Notes: a model not told the origin generated them from the letters alone. Positions 1-6,853 are shown, counted from the first letter of the stretch. The stretch: DNA of 10,861 bases from Actinomycetes bacterium (GCA_023437285.1 JAEZGP010000147.1:1-10861); one strand, 5' to 3'. A program made the numbers and translations.

Positions 1-40
1 ACATGGGCGGTGGGGGGAGCCGGCCGGAGCCGGCCGGGCC
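1..40 (-). repeat. urtA downstream hairpin / 10-bp tandem repeat
   Basis: Immediately downstream of the urtA stop, the 10-bp unit AGCCGGCCGG occurs twice in tandem (18-27 and 28-37). Because CCGGCCGG is itself a palindrome, the two copies can pair into a compact GC stem on the urtA transcript. There is no T-tract after it. In binding-protein-dependent transporter operons a hairpin after the receptor gene often stabilises the receptor mRNA or lowers read-through into the permease genes; that role is inferred here. An ATG on the minus strand at 4-2 has no convincing ribosome-binding site, so no start of urtB is called. Confidence 0.4.
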
Positions 41-1306
41 TCACTCCTTGTTCGGGTCCCACCAGTCGTAACCCTCGAGGAACGGATCCGGCTCGATCGG
101 TCCCTCGGAGCTCCAGACCACGTCGAACTGGTTGTCGGCGTTGATCTGGCCGATGAGGCCGGTCTTGGCGATGTGGTGGTTGTCGCCGTTGACGGTCACC
201 GAGCCCTCGGGCGCCGCGAACGTCACGCCGTCGGCGGCCTCGTTGACCGCGTCGACGCAGAAGGACTCGGCCTTCTCGACCATGTTCTTGTAGAGGTACA
301 TGGACGTGTAGGCGGCCTCCATCGGGTCCGACGTCGGGCGGTCGGCGCCGTACTTGTCCTGGAAGGCCTTGATGAACGTGGCGTTCTCGGGGCTGTCGAC
401 GCTCTGGAAGTAGTTCCAGGCGGCGAACTGACCGGTCACGTCCTCACCCATGGCGGGCGCCTCTTCCTCGGCGATGGACACCGAGATGATCGGCGACTTG
501 TCCGGGCCGAGACCGGCCTCGTAGTAGGCCTTGATGAAGCCGACGTTCGACGAGCCGTTGATGGTGTTGAAGATGAAGTCGGGCTTGGCCGCCACGATCT
601 TCGCCACCTGAGTGGTCCAGTCGTCCTTGTCGAGAGGCACGTACTCCTCACCGACGATCTGGATGCCGAGCTTGGCCGCGTAGAGCTTGATGATCGCGTT
701 CGCGGTGCGCGGGAAGACGTAGTCGCTGCCGGCGAGGAACAGCTTCTTCACGCCCTTGGAGGCGAGGAAGTCCATGGCCGGGATGATCTGCTGGTTGGTG
801 GTCGCGCCGGTGTAGTAGATGTTCGGCGACGCCTCGAGGCCCTCGTACTGCACCGGGTAGAAGAAGAGCCCGTTGAGCTCCTCGACGACCGGCTTGACGG
901 CCTTGCGGGAGGACGAGGTCCAACCGCCGAAGATCGCGGCGGCGCAGTCCTGGGTGAGCAGCTTGCGGGTCTTCTCCGCGAAGGTCGGCCAGTCGGTAGC
1001 GCCGTCCTCCTGGATGTACTGGATCTTCTTACCCATGATGCCGCCGGCGGCGTTGATCTCGTCCGCGGCCATGTGCAACACGTTGGAGACGGTCTTCTCA
1101 GAGATCGCCATGCCACCGGTGAGGGAGTTGAGGAAGCCGAGCTTGATGCTGTCGCCGGAGGTGTCGACGCAGCTGGCCGCGGGCGTCTTGCTGCCCGACG
1201 TCTCGTCGCCGGCGCGCGCGCCACAGCCTGCGAGCACGAGGGCCACGGTCGTCCCGATGGCGCCCGCGGCCACAAGCGCGCGCAGCCGCTTGCTGGTGCT
1301 GGACAT
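41..1306 (-). CDS. urtA: urea ABC transporter substrate-binding lipoprotein UrtA
   Basis: Extracytoplasmic receptor that captures urea and delivers it to the UrtBC permease and UrtDE ATPases. The 421-residue product has the usual UrtA length. Residues 1-28 form a lipoprotein signal peptide: basic N-terminus (KRLRA), hydrophobic core, and lipobox L25-A-G-C28, so it should be lipid-anchored at Cys28 on the outer face of the membrane. A type I periplasmic-binding-protein fold follows (IKLGFLNSLTGGMAIS near residue 54; DEINAAGGIMGKKI near 82). The segments FFYPVQYEGLE, TTNQQIIPAMDFL, SVSIAEEEAPAMG and the C-terminal EPDPFLEGYDWWDP are typical of UrtA rather than of branched-chain amino acid receptors. 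The ATG at 1306 has GGAG nine bases upstream. The gene is probably first in an urtABCDE operon leaving the window, and a GlnR-like box lies about 166 bp upstream. The function is recognised from family sequence; the substrate was not tested. Confidence 0.95.
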   Translation of the reverse strand: MSSTSKRLRALVAAGAIGTTVALVLAGCGARAGDETSGSKTPAASCVDTSGDSIKLGFLNSLTGGMAISEKTVSNVLHMAADEINAAGGIMGKKIQYIQEDGATDWPTFAEKTRKLLTQDCAAAIFGGWTSSSRKAVKPVVEELNGLFFYPVQYEGLEASPNIYYTGATTNQQIIPAMDFLASKGVKKLFLAGSDYVFPRTANAIIKLYAAKLGIQIVGEEYVPLDKDDWTTQVAKIVAAKPDFIFNTINGSSNVGFIKAYYEAGLGPDKSPIISVSIAEEEAPAMGEDVTGQFAAWNYFQSVDSPENATFIKAFQDKYGADRPTSDPMEAAYTSMYLYKNMVEKAESFCVDAVNEAADGVTFAAPEGSVTVNGDNHHIAKTGLIGQINADNQFDVVWSSEGPIEPDPFLEGYDWWDPNKE

Positions 1307-1760
1307 AAGTGAGTGCTCCGTTCCTATAGGGACCGTGACCCCAACGTCGCGGCACGGTGGATCGTGCGAAATCCATGTCCGGGGCGAGCCATCGGCATCT
1401 CGAACGCCCCGCCCCTGTCGCCGGCGAGGTGCAGCCGGCCGCTACAGGTGAGAGAAGATTGGCTGTGCGTCATTGCTCTGACATTTCTCGACCGTTCCAA
1501 GTCTGTAACCAGCAACCAGGCAGAGCAGCGCGTACCCTGGAAACGCGGGGAATGCGGCGCGATGGCGATGTCAAAGTCCTGTCATCAACCGCGCGCGGGC
1601 GACGCACATGGCACAGTTCTGACATCCGCCGGGCCCGATGCGCGTCACCCGTGGACGGCCGTTGACCACACCGTCCTCTTCGGACTCCGGCAGGCCCCGG
1701 CGACGCGACTCTCGCCCGGCGATGGCGCGGCGGCGTCCGTGTTCGGCGACCTACTCCGCG
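1307..1760. other. urtA upstream intergenic region
   Basis: This gene-free stretch separates the urtA start from the hisS terminator. I see no ORF with a ribosome-binding site and recognisable protein features, and no tRNA or rRNA. It contains the GlnR-like operator (1472-1509). Nearer urtA is a small leader hairpin: GCCGGC arms at 1420-1425 and 1434-1439 with an 8-base loop. GATGTCA (1567-1573) and TGACATC (1620-1626) form a distant 7-bp inverted pair of unknown meaning. No clear -35/-10 pair for urtA could be fixed. The weak pair ATGTCA / CAATCT, 17 bases apart on the minus strand and overlapping the end of the GlnR-like box, is only a candidate. The leader of urtA would then be long, roughly 140-150 nt. 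Confidence 0.5.
1472..1509 (-). promoter_or_regulatory. candidate GlnR operator upstream of urtA
   Basis: Read on the minus strand from 1509 down, the sequence is GTTAC-n6-GGAAC-n6-GAAAT-n6-GCAAT. The half-sites sit exactly 11 bp apart, one helical turn. The published actinobacterial GlnR consensus is gTnAC-n6-GaAAC repeated with the same spacing. The first pair matches it at 9 of 10 positions (n counted as a match), with GGAAC replacing GAAAC. The second pair is degenerate. GlnR is the OmpR-type global nitrogen regulator of actinomycetes, and urea transport and urease genes are among its known targets. Placement before a urea receptor gene fits, so nitrogen-limited activation of urtA is inferred. 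Confidence 0.65.
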
Positions 1761-1805
1761 CGCGAAGAACCCGGCGACAGTGGCCCTGTCGCCGGGTTCT
1801 TCGCG
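1761..1805 (-). terminator. hisS transcription terminator (20-bp perfect hairpin)
   Basis: The 20-base arms at 1761-1780 and 1786-1805 are exact reverse complements around the 5-base loop TGGCC. The core of the arm is GAAGAACCCGGCGACAG. The hairpin starts 27 bp beyond the hisS stop. There is no U-run after it on either strand, which is common for actinobacterial hairpin terminators; the AAGAA/TTCTT segment lies inside the stem. Being symmetric, it could also act on plus-strand transcripts. Confidence 0.85.
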
Positions 1806-1832
1806 TAGCCCTCAGTTATCGAAGACGAGCCG

Positions 1833-3158
1833 TCACCCGCCGTGGATGACCGGTCGTAGGTCAGCATCCGGCGGCGACCAGCTTTGCGCGCTCGCGGCGG
1901 CCTGCTCGCCCGACCGGATGTCCTTCACCTCGTCGCCGTCCTCGCCCGGGAACCACACGAACGGGATGCCGCGCCGCTGCGCGTAGCGGATCTGCTTACC
2001 GTACTTCGCGGCGGTCGGCGAGACCTCCGTGGCGATGCCCCGCCCGCGCAGCGCGGCCGCGATCCGGTCGCAGTCGGCGCGGCGCTGTTCGTCCGGCAAC
2101 GCCACGAGCACGCAGGTGGGCACCGAACGGGAGATGCCGAGCGCGTTCTTGCCGAGCAGCAGGCCCATGATGCGGGTGACGCCGATGGAGATGCCCACCC
2201 CCGGGAACCGGTCGGTGCCCGACGAGGCGAGGTTGTCGTAACGCCCGCCCGAGCTGATGGACAGGCCCTCGTACCCGCGCAGGACGGTTTCGTAGACCGT
2301 ACCCGTGTAGTAGTCGAGCCCGCGCGCGATCCTCAGGTCGGCGACCAGCAGGCCGGGGGCGTGCTCGCGCGCGGCCTCCACGACCCGGACGAGCTCGTCG
2401 AGGCCCTCGTCGAGCAGCGGGTCGCTCACCCCCAGGGCGCGCACCGCGTCGGCGAACGAGGCGTCCTCGGCCGAGATCTCCGCGAGCGCGAGGCACGCCT
2501 TCGCCTGGGCGTCGCTGGCGCCGGTCGTCTCGGCCAGCAGCGCGGCCACCTTCGCCGGCCCGATCTTGTCGAGCTTGTCGACCGCGCGCAGCGCCGCGTC
2601 CGGGTCCGACAGGCCCAGGCCCCGGTAGAAGCCCTCGCACACCTTGCGGTTGTTCACCTGGATGCGCACCGGCGGGATCGGCAGGCCGCTCAGCGCGTCG
2701 GCCACCACCAGCGGCATCTCCACCTCGTGGTGGAAGCCGAGGGTGTCGCGGTCGACGACGTCGATGTCGGCCTGGGTGAACTCCCGGTAGCGGCCCTCCT
2801 GCGGGCGCTCACCGCGCCACGCCTTCTGGATCTGGTACCGCTTGAACGGGAAGTGCAGCTTGCCGGCGTTCTCCAGCACGAACCGGGCGAACGGCACCGT
2901 GAGGTCGAAGTGCAGCCCCAGGGCGGCGTCCGAGGAGTCGTCCGCGTCGGCCTGCAACCGGCGCAGCACGTACACCTCCTTGTCCGTCTCGCCCTTGCGG
3001 AGCAACTGGTCGAGCGGCTCGACCGCGCGGGTTTCCAGCGGGGCGTAGCCGTACAGCTCGAAGACCGTCCGGATGCGGTCGAGGAAGCGCTGTTCGATCA
3101 TGCGCTGCGCGGGCAGCCACTCGGGGAACCCGCTCAGCGGCGTGGGGCGGGCGCTCAT
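1833..3158 (-). CDS. hisS: histidyl-tRNA synthetase
   Basis: Class II aminoacyl-tRNA synthetase that charges tRNA-His with histidine in the cytosol. The 441 residues are close to the family length. Catalytic core: the N-terminal segment PEWLPAQRMIEQRFLDRIR leads into motif 1. Motif 2 includes R115 and GRYREFTQADID (122-133). The HisA signature is ARGLDYYTGTVYE (278-290), with R279 at the position of the catalytic Arg259 of the E. coli enzyme. GGRYDNL (304-310) and motif 3 GVGISIGVTRI (320-330) follow. The C-terminal anticodon-binding domain runs from about 345 to the end and contains KYGKQIRYAQRRGIPF. The ATG at 3158 is preceded by GGAG eight bases away. The gene lies 27 bp after the MBL hydrolase gene and is probably cotranscribed with it; a strong hairpin closes the unit. 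No truncation or missing key residue is seen. Confidence 0.97.
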   Translation of the reverse strand: MSARPTPLSGFPEWLPAQRMIEQRFLDRIRTVFELYGYAPLETRAVEPLDQLLRKGETDKEVYVLRRLQADADDSSDAALGLHFDLTVPFARFVLENAGKLHFPFKRYQIQKAWRGERPQEGRYREFTQADIDVVDRDTLGFHHEVEMPLVVADALSGLPIPPVRIQVNNRKVCEGFYRGLGLSDPDAALRAVDKLDKIGPAKVAALLAETTGASDAQAKACLALAEISAEDASFADAVRALGVSDPLLDEGLDELVRVVEAAREHAPGLLVADLRIARGLDYYTGTVYETVLRGYEGLSISSGGRYDNLASSGTDRFPGVGISIGVTRIMGLLLGKNALGISRSVPTCVLVALPDEQRRADCDRIAAALRGRGIATEVSPTAAKYGKQIRYAQRRGIPFVWFPGEDGDEVKDIRSGEQAAASAQSWSPPDADLRPVIHGG

Positions 3159-3185
3159 CGCCCGTACTCCATGGTGTTCATTGTC

Positions 3186-3878
3186 TTAAAGGCCCTTGGT
3201 CGGTGGGGCGAGCTGGCGCGTGACCTCCCGCAGGTACGGGTTGGTCTGGCGCTCGCGCCCGATGGTCGTCGACGGTCCGTGGCCGGGCAGGACCCGCGTG
3301 GTGTCGGGCAGCGGCAGCACCTTGTCGCGCAGGCTGCGCAGCATCGCCGTCAGGTCCCCGCCCGGCAGGTCGGTGCGTCCGATGGACCCCGCGAAGAGGA
3401 CGTCGCCCGACAACAGCGACTCCCCCTCGGCGCCGGGGAGGCGGAACATCACCGACCCGCCGGTATGGCCCGGGGCGTGGTCGACTGTAACTTCCAGGCC
3501 AGCCAGGGTGATCGTTTCGCCGTCGTTGAGGGCTTTCACGTCGTCCGGTGCCGTGTACGGCAGCCGGCCGCCGAACAGGCGGTTCATGTCGGCCGACAGG
3601 CCCTTGGCCGGATCGTCGAGCAGTTCGCGGTCGTCGGGGTGCACGTACGCCGGGATGCCGCGGGCACCGCAGACAGGCGCCACCGAGAAGGTGTGATCCA
3701 GGTGCCCGTGGGTCAGCAGCACCGCCACGGGCTGCAACCGGTGCTCGGCGAGCACGTCGTCGAGCTGGCGGGTGATGCCGATGCCCGGGTCCACCACAAC
3801 ACACTGCTCGCCGGCGGCGGGCGCCAGCACGTAGCAGTTGGTCCCGAATGCCTCGGCCGGCACGACGGCCACGAACAC
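3186..3878 (-). CDS. MBL-fold metallo-hydrolase (glyoxalase II-like)
   Basis: Cytosolic metal-dependent hydrolase of the metallo-beta-lactamase fold, 230 residues. Metal ligands are visible: THGHLDH at 56-62 (HxHxDH), PGHT with H138, SGD with D159, and PGH with H200. GSIGRTDLPGGD (164-175) is typical of the hydroxyacylglutathione-hydrolase-like branch. Actinobacteria use mycothiol or other thiols in place of glutathione, so the true thioester substrate cannot be read from sequence, and the gene should not be called gloB outright. The start chosen is GTG at 3878, which places the conserved AFGTNCYVLAP segment at residues 10-20 as in relatives. The ribosome-binding site is weak: GAAAGG, 11 bases upstream. 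It is transcribed just ahead of hisS (27-bp gap), an arrangement I recall as common in actinobacteria and probably an operon. Confidence 0.9.
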   Translation of the reverse strand: MFVAVVPAEAFGTNCYVLAPAAGEQCVVVDPGIGITRQLDDVLAEHRLQPVAVLLTHGHLDHTFSVAPVCGARGIPAYVHPDDRELLDDPAKGLSADMNRLFGGRLPYTAPDDVKALNDGETITLAGLEVTVDHAPGHTGGSVMFRLPGAEGESLLSGDVLFAGSIGRTDLPGGDLTAMLRSLRDKVLPLPDTTRVLPGHGPSTTIGRERQTNPYLREVTRQLAPPTKGL

Positions 3879-4083
3879 GTTCTCAGCTACCTTTCAGATG
3901 AATGCGCCAGGATCGGCGGGGTGACCCCCCGTGAAGACTAGCTGGGGGTTCGGTCACGAACCGTCCGCCTCGCTCACCGCGACAGCGGTCCATACCCGTA
4001 CACTCTGGCGCGGTGTGGCGTACGGCACGTGGTATGTCACCCGACGGATACCGTCCCAACGTACCTTCCGGGAGGGAGCACTC
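3879..4083. promoter_or_regulatory. divergent intergenic region with alternative hairpins
   Basis: These 205 bp lie between the divergent MBL-hisS and cyclophilin units and should hold both promoters. TACACT at 3999-4004 is a possible plus-strand -10 element, but no good -35 partner sits 16-18 bp upstream. In the leader of the minus-strand unit two folds compete. One pairs 3921-3930 with 3944-3957 (GTGACC/GGTCAC plus CCCC/GGGG). The other is a perfect 6-bp hairpin, GGTTCG-GTCA-CGAACC (3947-3962). They share bases and cannot form together. No U-tract follows either fold. Confidence 0.35.
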
Positions 4084-4959
4084 GTGGCTTCCAGCAGAGA
4101 CCGCCAGCGCAAGCTGGCCCGCGCCAGGATCGAGCGCCGCATGGTGCGCCGGGCGACCAGGCTGCGGCGCAAGCGGCAGATCCAGGCCGGCGTCGGCGCG
4201 GTCGTCGCGTTGCTCCTGGTCACCTTCGGTACGGTCTGGCTGGCCGGCGGCTTCGACAGCGAACCCGACGACAACCTCCCGACCGTCGTGGCCGGCGACT
4301 GCGCGTGGACCCTGCGGACGCCCGACGAGACGATCGGCGTCCGGGACACGGGCAACCCGCCCCTCTCGCCGTCGGCGAAGGAGGGCACCCGGACGATGAC
4401 GATCAACACCAACGTGGGACAGATCGACGCGGAGCTCGACCTCGCGGCGGCGCCGTGCTCGGCTGAGAGTTTCGCTTTCCTCGCCGGCAAGAACTTCTTC
4501 GACAACACCCCCTGCCACCGCCTCGACACCACCGACTTCGTGCTGCAGTGCGGCGACCCGGCAGGCAAGGGCACCGGCGGGCCCGGGTACACGTTCATCG
4601 ACGAGAACGTGCCGGCCGCGTCCTCGGCGTCCCCGTCGGCCTCCCCCGACACGACGAACTACTACCCCAAGGGCACCCTCGCGCTGGCCAACCCCGGCAC
4701 CAACGGCAGCCAGTTCCTGATCGTCTACAAGGACGGCTCGCCGCTGCCGCCGAGCTACTCGGTCTTCGGCAAGGTCACCAAGGGCCTCGACGTGATCGAG
4801 AAGGTGGCCAAGGAGGGCGCCCTGGACGGCGAGGGCAAGCCCACGGACGACGGCGCGCCCAAGACCAACGTCACGATCACTAAGCTGACCGTCGGTGACC
4901 TGCCCGGCGCCAGCGCCTCCCCGCAGCCCAGCGCGACCGCCACAGCGAGCGCTCAGTAG
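4084..4959 (+). CDS. membrane-anchored cyclophilin-type peptidyl-prolyl isomerase (first copy)
   Basis: Catalyses cis-trans isomerisation of prolyl bonds, probably helping proteins fold outside the cell membrane. The product has 291 residues. A very basic cytoplasmic N-terminus (1-33, about half Arg/Lys) precedes one membrane helix (about 34-56, VGAVVALLLVTFGTVWLAGG), giving an N-in, C-out topology. The cyclophilin domain spans about 103-270: TMTINTNVGQIDAELDL, CHRLDTTDFVLQCGD (144-158) with the active-site Arg, GTGGPGY, and NPGTNGSQFLIVY (203-215). A Ser/Ala/Pro-rich loop (179-190) sits inside the domain and a similar tail ends the protein. Four cysteines (73, 125, 144, 156) are shared with the next gene. 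The start is GTG at 4084, with GGAGG eight bases upstream; an in-frame ATG at 3931 would add 51 residues unlike the family. It lies 23 bp ahead of its paralogue. Confidence 0.9.
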   Translation: MASSRDRQRKLARARIERRMVRRATRLRRKRQIQAGVGAVVALLLVTFGTVWLAGGFDSEPDDNLPTVVAGDCAWTLRTPDETIGVRDTGNPPLSPSAKEGTRTMTINTNVGQIDAELDLAAAPCSAESFAFLAGKNFFDNTPCHRLDTTDFVLQCGDPAGKGTGGPGYTFIDENVPAASSASPSASPDTTNYYPKGTLALANPGTNGSQFLIVYKDGSPLPPSYSVFGKVTKGLDVIEKVAKEGALDGEGKPTDDGAPKTNVTITKLTVGDLPGASASPQPSATATASAQ

Positions 4960-4982
4960 CCCACACCGTTAGGAGCTTTACG

Positions 4983-5855
4983 TTGAGTTCGGTACGCGAC
5001 CGTCAGCGCGCCGCCGCGCGGGCGAAGCTGGAACGGGAGATGGCCGAGCGGGCCGAGGCGGCCCGTCACAAGCGCCGCCAGCGCACCCAGATCGGCCTGG
5101 TGGCCGGCGGTGTCCTGCTCACCGTGGCGCTCGTGTGGACCATCGTGGCAACCACGGGCGGCGACGACACGCCGAACGCCGCCACACCCACGGCGAGCGC
5201 GGGAGCCGCCACCGCCGACTGCGTGTGGAACCCGCTCGTCGACCCGGCGGCCACCCCCCAGCCCTCGCTGCCCGCCGGCATCAAGGACGTCGGTACCCCG
5301 GCCACCAGCGTCCCGGCGTCCGGCACGCAGACCGTGACGCTCGACACCAACCTCGGCAAAATCGCCTTTGAGATGGACCTGGCGAAGACGCCGTGCACCT
5401 CGGCCAGCCTCACCCACCTGGCGAGCAAGAAGTTCTACGACGGTACGAGCTGCCACCGCCTGGTCACCCAGATCAGCGCCCTGCAGTGCGGCGACCCGTC
5501 CGGCGACGGCACCGGCGGCCCGGCGTACCGGTTCGCCAGCGAGAACCTGCCCACGGAGCAGAAGCCCGCGTACGCCGAGGGCGACGTCGCCATGGCCAAC
5601 GCCGACAACCCCCAGCAGGGCGTCACCGACACCAACGGCAGCCAGTTCTTCTTCATCTACGGCCCGAACGAGCTGCCGGCCAACTACACGGTCGTGGGCC
5701 GCGTGACCGCCGGCCTGGACATCATCAAGAGCGTCGGCGCGGCCGGCGACGACGGCGCCTTCGCCCAGATGGCGGGCGGCGGCCACCCCAAGAAGAAGAT
5801 CACCTTGAAGACGGTCAGCGTCTCGCCGGCCGGTGCGGCGGCCCCGACCTCCTGA
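4983..5855 (+). CDS. membrane-anchored cyclophilin-type peptidyl-prolyl isomerase (second copy)
   Basis: Tandem paralogue of the preceding gene, 290 residues, with the same architecture. A charged N-terminus (SSVRDRQRAAARAKLEREM) resembles the SSRDRQRKLARARIERRM of copy one. A membrane helix follows at about 37-57 (IGLVAGGVLLTVALVWTIVA), then a Thr/Ala/Pro linker, then the cyclophilin domain from about 116: TVTLDTNLGKIAFEMDL, CHRLVTQISALQCGDPSG (157-174), GTGGPAYRF, and TNGSQFFFIYG (217-227). Cysteines 80, 138, 157 and 169 match those of copy one. The start is TTG at 4983, with AGGAG seven bases upstream; the rare TTG start may lower its translation relative to copy one. The 23-bp gap leaves no room for a separate promoter, so the two form an operon closed by a hairpin 10 bp after the stop. 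Active extracytoplasmic foldase function is inferred from the domain and the anchor. Confidence 0.9.
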   Translation: MSSVRDRQRAAARAKLEREMAERAEAARHKRRQRTQIGLVAGGVLLTVALVWTIVATTGGDDTPNAATPTASAGAATADCVWNPLVDPAATPQPSLPAGIKDVGTPATSVPASGTQTVTLDTNLGKIAFEMDLAKTPCTSASLTHLASKKFYDGTSCHRLVTQISALQCGDPSGDGTGGPAYRFASENLPTEQKPAYAEGDVAMANADNPQQGVTDTNGSQFFFIYGPNELPANYTVVGRVTAGLDIIKSVGAAGDDGAFAQMAGGGHPKKKITLKTVSVSPAGAAAPTS

Positions 5856-5865
5856 CGACACGGCA

Positions 5866-5910
5866 CCGAGGGCCGGCCCGCGACGAACGGGACCGGCCCT
5901 CGGCCTTTCC
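5866..5910 (+). terminator. terminator of the cyclophilin operon
   Basis: CCGAGGGCCGG (5866-5876) pairs exactly with CCGGCCCTCGG (5893-5903). CCCG (5877-5880) pairs with CGGG (5888-5891), leaving one bulged A at 5892 and a 7-base loop. The stem of 15 pairs begins 10 bp past the stop codon and is followed by CCTTTCCGCTTT, a weak T-rich tail. Confidence 0.85.
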
Positions 5911-5929
5911 GCTTTGACGAACACGCCGG

Positions 5930-6009
5930 GCGCGGACGGCCGGGCGTGCCGGGCCTGGGCGGCCGGCGTGCCCTCTCCCGGCGTGGGCGGCCGGGCGTGC
6001 CCTCTCCCG
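5930..6009. repeat. 28-bp GC-rich direct repeat
   Basis: A unit beginning TGGGCGGCCGG and ending GTGCCCTCTCCCG occurs at 5956-5980 and again at 5984-6009 (period 28, one-base indel in the GGCCGG run). A third, shorter relative (GACGGCCGGGCGTGCC) lies at about 5935-5950. It directly precedes the 42-bp array and has no coding signals. Confidence 0.7.
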
Positions 6010-6290
6010 CCATTTGGGCGCAAATGGCTGGTCGGACCGGCCTCCACACCGCCATATGCGCACAAACGGTGAGAGCCACCGGCCTCCGCGCCGCCATATG
6101 TGCGCATAGGGCCGGGGTGACCGCCTTATGCACCGCCCAATGGGCACAAAAGGCGAGGGTGACGAGGCGCCGACCGCCATACGCGCACAAAAGGCGAGGG
6201 TGACGAGGCGCCACACCGCCATATGTGCGCATAAGGCGGAGGTGACTGCCTTCCACACCGCCCAAAGGGCACAAAAGGCGAGGTGGCCAC
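6007..6290. repeat. 42-bp tandem array, seven units, most with a stem-loop
   Basis: Units start at 6007, 6049, 6091, 6133, 6174, 6216 and 6258, giving spacings of 42, 42, 42, 41, 42 and 42 bp; the last is incomplete. Each opens with CCGCC, runs through an AT-richer centre (for example CATATGTGCGCATA) and returns with a GGCG-like arm, then a divergent second half such as AGGGTGACGAGGCGCCACA. Most units can form a hairpin with CGCC/GGCG arms. In the first unit GCCATTTG-GGCG-CAAATGGC is a perfect 8-bp stem; in the sixth CCGCC/GGCGG plus TATG/CATA pair around TGCG. Unit sequences vary along their whole length, so this is a minisatellite-like array rather than a CRISPR. Function unknown. Confidence 0.85.
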
Positions 6291-6545
6291 GTCGGTGCGC
6301 GCTGGACGGTTTGAGGAGGCGGGCGGCAGCGACGCAGGCGTTGATCGCGACACGGGCGTTGATCGCTGACTTGGGTACGGAAGCGGCGCTGGGCTGCGTG
6401 CCCGTACCGCTCCTCGCGATGTTGGCGCACACCGCTTCGCGCCGGTACCGAAGCTGGCGATCATGGGGCCGGGAACTGCTCGTTTTGCCCGCGGACGGCG
6501 ATCAACAGGCGGGGACGCAGCTGCCGACCCGCGTACGCGGCGGAG
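6242..6545. repeat. long composite repeat, copy 1 (304 bp)
   Basis: First of three tandem copies. In order it holds: the CTTCCACA-CCGCCCAAAGGGC element (a 42-bp-array unit); GCGCGCTGGACGG; two 18-bp direct repeats ending GCGTTGATC (6329-6346 and 6347-6364); the inverted pair GGTACGG/CCGTACC (arms near 6374-6380 and 6401-6407); GCGATGTTGGCGCACA; the palindrome CGGTACCG; and GGCGATCATGGGG. No open frame in it has a ribosome-binding site or recognisable protein character. Confidence 0.85.
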
Positions 6546-6853
6546 GTAGCCGCCTTCCACACCGCCCAATGGGCACAAAAGGCGGAGGTGGCCGCGTCGA
6601 TGCGCGCTGGACGGCCCGGGGAGGCGGCGGCCGGCAGCGACGCGGGGCATTGATCGCGACGCGGGCGTTGATTGCTGACTTGGGTACGGAAGCGGCGCTG
6701 GGCTGCGTGCCCGTACCGCTCCTCGCGATGTTGGCGCACATCGCTTCGCGTCGGTACCGAAGCTGGCGATCATGGGGCGGGCTACTGCTCGTTTTGCCCG
6801 CGGGCGGCGATCAGCAGGCGGGGCGCAGCTGCCGAACCGCGTACGCGGGGGAG
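6546..6853. repeat. long composite repeat, copy 2 (308 bp)
   Basis: Second tandem copy, beginning GTAGCCGCCTTCCACA and closely matching copy 1 throughout. Matching landmarks: GCGCGCTGGACGG moves from 6297 to 6602, TTGGGTACGG from 6371 to 6680, CCTCGCGATG from 6412 to 6721, and GGCGATCATGGGG from 6456 to 6765. The inverted pair GGTACGG/CCGTACC and the CGGTACCG palindrome are kept. The 42-bp-type hairpin at its start now reads GCCC-AAT-GGGC (6564-6574). Confidence 0.85.

Noticed and set aside
1529..1544. Second GlnR site at GTACC/GAAAC upstream of the main box
   Set aside because: The two elements are only 3 bp apart instead of 6, so they do not fit the 11-bp phasing.
1884..3941. A 685-codon plus-strand open frame over hisS and the MBL gene
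   Set aside because: It is an antisense shadow of two clearly conserved genes, with biased composition and no family similarity.
3879..3962. T-box riboswitch for hisS
   Set aside because: No recognisable specifier loop or T-box sequence, and the leader precedes the MBL gene rather than hisS itself.
3931..4083. Upstream ATG start for the first cyclophilin
   Set aside because: The extra 51 residues lack family character and a ribosome-binding site. GTG at 4084 has GGAGG at good spacing and gives the expected basic N-terminus.
6007..6290. CRISPR array
   Set aside because: The period is regular, but similarity extends through whole units with no unique spacers between constant repeats, and there are no cas genes.
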